Source of the DNA: Candidatus Saccharicenans sp.
GTDB lineage: Bacteria; Acidobacteriota; Aminicenantia; Aminicenantales; Saccharicenantaceae
DNA: 9,279 bases
Reading direction: 5' to 3'
NCBI GenBank assembly: GCA_024653405.1
Contig: JANLGB010000036.1
Coordinates: forward strand, 1 to 9,279
Every line of letters begins with the position of its first letter. Positions within the stretch are counted from its first letter, which is position 1. Below, piece after piece: positions 7,015 through 9,279 of the stretch. The position numbers and the translations under genes are program-made. The notes beneath the pieces are model-generated. The model was not told the origin of the DNA, did not search any database, and saw only the letters and a program-made list of their open reading frames with translations.

Positions 7015-8646
7015 ATGAGACCGATAAATGAAATCGCAGCCAAGCTGGGCATTCCAGAAGAGAACCTGGAATATTACGGTCGCTACAAGGCCAAGGTAGA
7101 TTTCCAGCCACTTCTGTCCGATAAAAAGGGCAAGCTAATAATGGTCACGGCCATGACCCCCACGCCGGCCGGCGAGGGCAAAACCACCACCGCCATCGGG
7201 CTGGCCGACGCCCTGAACCGGTTGGGCAAAAAGGTCTGTGTCACTCTGCGCGAGCCGTCACTGGGCCCGGTCTTCGGGATTAAGGGCGGAGCCACTGGTG
7301 GCGGCCGGGCCATGGTCATGCCCCGGGAAGAAATTAACCTGCATTTTACCGGAGACATCCATGCCGTGACCTCGGCTCACAACCTGCTGGCGGCCATGGT
7401 TGATAACCGGGTACATTTTGACGGCCCGACCGGGTTGCTGGATGGTCGGACTGTGACCTGGAAACGGGTGCTCGACATGAACGACCGCTCGCTGCGCCAG
7501 GTGATTATCGGGCTGGATGAAACCTTCCAGACTTTCGCCCGGGAAACCGGTTTTGACATTACCGCCGCCTCGGAGATAATGGCCATCCTCTGTCTGTCGA
7601 GCGACCTGCAGGACCTGAAAAGGCGGGTCGGCAATGTCCTCATCGGCTTCACCGTTGACAGCAAACCGGTTTTTGCCCGGGACATCAAGGCCGACGGAGC
7701 CATGACCGCCTTGCTGAAGGAGGCCATCAAGCCCAACCTGGTCCAGACCCTGGAAGGCACCCCGGCCATCATTCACGGCGGGCCCTTTGCCAACATCGCT
7801 CACGGGACCAATTCGGTGGTGGCCACCGGACTGGCCCTGAGCCTGGCCGATTACGTGGTGACCGAGACCGGATTTGCCTCGGACCTGGGAGCGGAGAAAT
7901 TCTTTGACATCGTCGTCCGCACCGGACAGGTGCCACCCCCGGCAGCCACCGTCCTGGTGTCCACCCTCCGGGCCCTCAAATATCACGGCGGGCTGAAGCT
8001 GGACCAGCTGAACCAGGAAAATCCGCGGGCGGTGGAAGCGGGCTTTGATAACCTGAGAAAGCATATTGAAAACATGAAAATCTTCGGCACGCCTTTTGTG
8101 GTGGTGCTCAACCTGTTCCCGGCCGATTATCCGACCGAGATTGACACCTGGATCAAGCTGGTGAAAGAAGAAGGCGCTCGCTATGCCCTGAGTGATGTCT
8201 ACAACAAAGGGAGCGAGGGAGGGGTGGAGCTGGCCGAAGCAGTGATGAAAGCCATCGACGAGGATAGAAATAATTTTGCTTTTCTCTACCCGCTGGAGAT
8301 GCCCATCGCCCAGAAGGTGGAAACGATCGCCAGGAAAATTTATGGAGCTGACGGCATCCGGATAGAAGCAGCTGCCCGGAAAAAGATAGAGTTGTTCGAA
8401 AAAATAGGCTTCGGGCAGACCCCGGTCTGCGTGGCCAAGACCCAGGCTTCGTTGTCGGACGATTCCAAGAAACTCGGCCGGCCGAAGGGCTGGACCCTGA
8501 CCGTGACCAACGCTTCCCTCAGCGCCGGGGCCGGCTTTGTGGTTGTGCTCTGCGGTGATATAATGACTATGCCTGGCCTCCCGCGGTCGCCACAGGCCGA
8601 GAAAATTGACGTCGATGACCAGGGTAATATCACTGGCATGATCTGA
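7015..8646 (+). CDS. fhs: Formate--tetrahydrofolate ligase (10-formyl-THF synthetase)
   Basis: Joins formate to tetrahydrofolate with ATP, giving 10-formyl-THF, in cytoplasmic one-carbon metabolism; it also serves the methyl branch of the Wood-Ljungdahl pathway in acetogens. The 543 residues are slightly short of the usual 555-560 but cover the whole family. Visible are the start MRPINEIAAKLGI, the P-loop TPTPAGEGKTTT (48-59), LGPVFGIKGGATGGG (83-97), EINLHFTGDIHAV, the WKRVLDMNDR block, GFASDLGAEKFFDI and the C-terminal CGDIMTMPGLPRSPQAEKID. Residues 98-104 read RAMVMPR where most homologues have roughly YAQVVPM. The ATG at 7015 follows AAGGAGG; the upstream in-frame ATG at 6991 has no such site. 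It lies 58 bases after radC and 63 bases before recA. No folD or other one-carbon gene is in the window, so the pathway context is not settled. The identity is sure. Confidence 0.96.
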   Translation: MRPINEIAAKLGIPEENLEYYGRYKAKVDFQPLLSDKKGKLIMVTAMTPTPAGEGKTTTAIGLADALNRLGKKVCVTLREPSLGPVFGIKGGATGGGRAMVMPREEINLHFTGDIHAVTSAHNLLAAMVDNRVHFDGPTGLLDGRTVTWKRVLDMNDRSLRQVIIGLDETFQTFARETGFDITAASEIMAILCLSSDLQDLKRRVGNVLIGFTVDSKPVFARDIKADGAMTALLKEAIKPNLVQTLEGTPAIIHGGPFANIAHGTNSVVATGLALSLADYVVTETGFASDLGAEKFFDIVVRTGQVPPPAATVLVSTLRALKYHGGLKLDQLNQENPRAVEAGFDNLRKHIENMKIFGTPFVVVLNLFPADYPTEIDTWIKLVKEEGARYALSDVYNKGSEGGVELAEAVMKAIDEDRNNFAFLYPLEMPIAQKVETIARKIYGADGIRIEAAARKKIELFEKIGFGQTPVCVAKTQASLSDDSKKLGRPKGWTLTVTNASLSAGAGFVVVLCGDIMTMPGLPRSPQAEKIDVDDQGNITGMI

Positions 8647-8699
8647 GCTAAAAAGACGGAGAACCAGAGCGGGGCAGCTCGCGGGGATTAAAGAAATTC

Positions 8700-8704
8700 G
8701 GAGG
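8700..8704 (+). promoter_or_regulatory. Ribosome binding site favouring the second recA ATG
   Basis: GGAGG lies 2 bases before the ATG at 8707 and 5 bases before the adjacent in-frame ATG at 8710. The latter spacing is better, so 8710 is preferred; the difference is a single Met. No LexA-like operator of either the CTG-N8-CAG or the GAAC-N4-GTTC type is apparent in the 63 bases before recA. Confidence 0.5.
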
Positions 8705-8709
8705 CAATG

Positions 8710-9279
8710 ATGAAACCTGATGAAACTGAACAGAGACAGGCTTCCAGGGGCAAAGCCCTGGATGCGGCCCTGTCTCAGATTGAAAAGCAGTTCGGCAAGG
8801 GGGCGGTGATGAAACTCGGCCAGAAAGAGGCCGCGGTCAAGGCCGAGGTCATCCCCACCGGCTCCATTTCCTTTGACCTGAGCCTGGGAATAGGCGGCTT
8901 TCCCCGAGGCCGGGTGGTTGAAATCTTTGGACCGGAAGCCACCGGTAAGACCACTCTAGCTCTTCACGTTATAGCCGAAGCCCAGAGAAGAGGCGGGCAG
9001 GCGGCCTTCATCGATGCCGAGCATGCCCTTGACCCCCAGTACGCCTCTAAAGTCGGGATAAATGTTGACGAGCTGTTGATTTCCCAGCCCGACTATGGGG
9101 AACAGGCGCTGGAAATCGCCGAAGTCCTGGTCAGGAGCGGGGCGGTTGATGTCATCGTGGTGGATTCGGTGGCCGCCCTGGTGCCAAAGGCTGAACTGGA
9201 AGGCGAGATGGGCGATGCCCACATGGGCCTCCAGGCCAGGCTGATGTCGCAAGCCCTGAGAAAGCTGACGGCCATTGTC
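8710..9279 (+). CDS. recA: Recombinase RecA, 3' part outside window
   Basis: The central strand-exchange ATPase of homologous recombination, which also promotes LexA cleavage where an SOS system exists. The first 190 codons are present and the frame runs off the right edge. Seen are the N-terminal helix with [46 protein letters not shown], Walker [10 protein letters not shown] (74-82, where E. coli has GPESSGKTT), [13 protein letters not shown] with the catalytic Glu, [13 protein letters not shown], Walker [13 protein letters not shown] (Asp152) and the L1 region [25 protein letters not shown]. The window stops just before the L2 loop. No intein or frameshift is seen in the visible part. It is preceded closely by fhs; either readthrough or an unrecognised promoter in the short gap drives it. 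The identity is sure. Confidence 0.97.
   Translation, partial: MKPDETEQRQASRGKALDAALSQIEKQFGKGAVMKLGQKEAAVKAEVIPTGSISFDLSLGIGGFPRGRVVEIFGPEATGKTTLALHVIAEAQRRGGQAAFIDAEHALDPQYASKVGINVDELLISQPDYGEQALEIAEVLVRSGAVDVIVVDSVAALVPKAELEGEMGDAHMGLQARLMSQALRKLTAIV

Noticed and set aside
7258..8064. Long open frame on the minus strand inside fhs (268 codons)
   Set aside because: It lies fully opposite the well-recognised ligase, shows no family motifs, and is rich in Gly/Gln/His/Val as expected from antisense of GC-biased coding DNA.
8647..8709. SOS (LexA) operator before recA
   Set aside because: Neither the CTG-N8-CAG nor the GAAC-N4-GTTC pattern is present in the gap.

Overview
This is an ordinary-looking piece of a bacterial chromosome, with GC content in the mid-50s by eye. 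It is tightly packed: seven of the eight genes are supported by clear family motifs, the eighth (a YhhN-like protein) by weaker ones, and no intergenic gap exceeds about 150 bases. No mobile element, CRISPR array, tRNA or rRNA is visible. The gene content (formate--tetrahydrofolate ligase, a long-chain acyl-CoA synthetase, a soluble PAS/GAF hybrid sensor kinase, a bacterial NYN-LOTUS protein) fits an anaerobic or facultative environmental bacterium. The style resembles Acidobacteriota/Aminicenantes or deltaproteobacterial lineages, but this is an impression and not a placement. Strong AAGGAGG-type ribosome binding sites precede several genes.

Left part (1-2839, minus strand): a YhhN/TMEM86-family integral membrane protein is followed 93 bases downstream by a cytoplasmic hybrid histidine kinase (PAS-GAF-PAS-HisKA-HATPase-receiver). 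The kinase's C-terminal receiver runs off the left edge of the window. A weak hairpin with a T tract lies between the two genes.

Middle (2840-2980): a 141-base AT-rich divergent intergenic region holds overlapping candidate promoters for the leftward and rightward genes.

Right part (2981-9279, plus strand): six co-directional genes. They are a NYN-domain putative ribonuclease with a C-terminal LOTUS/OST-HTH domain; an O6-alkylguanine-DNA alkyltransferase whose upstream ATG overlaps the NYN stop by 4 bases; a long-chain acyl-CoA synthetase; RadC; formate--tetrahydrofolate ligase; and recA, cut off at the right edge. Gaps are about 55 to 120 bases, so they could be read as one or several units. 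No strong rho-independent terminator separates them.

Three plus-strand genes (ogt, radC, recA) belong to DNA repair or recombination families, with lipid activation and one-carbon metabolism genes interspersed. I see no convincing new system. The points most worth a second look are the overlap of the NYN-LOTUS protein with the alkyltransferase, unusual residues in the YhhN and formate-ligase proteins, and the CxxC-bearing GAF domain in the kinase.
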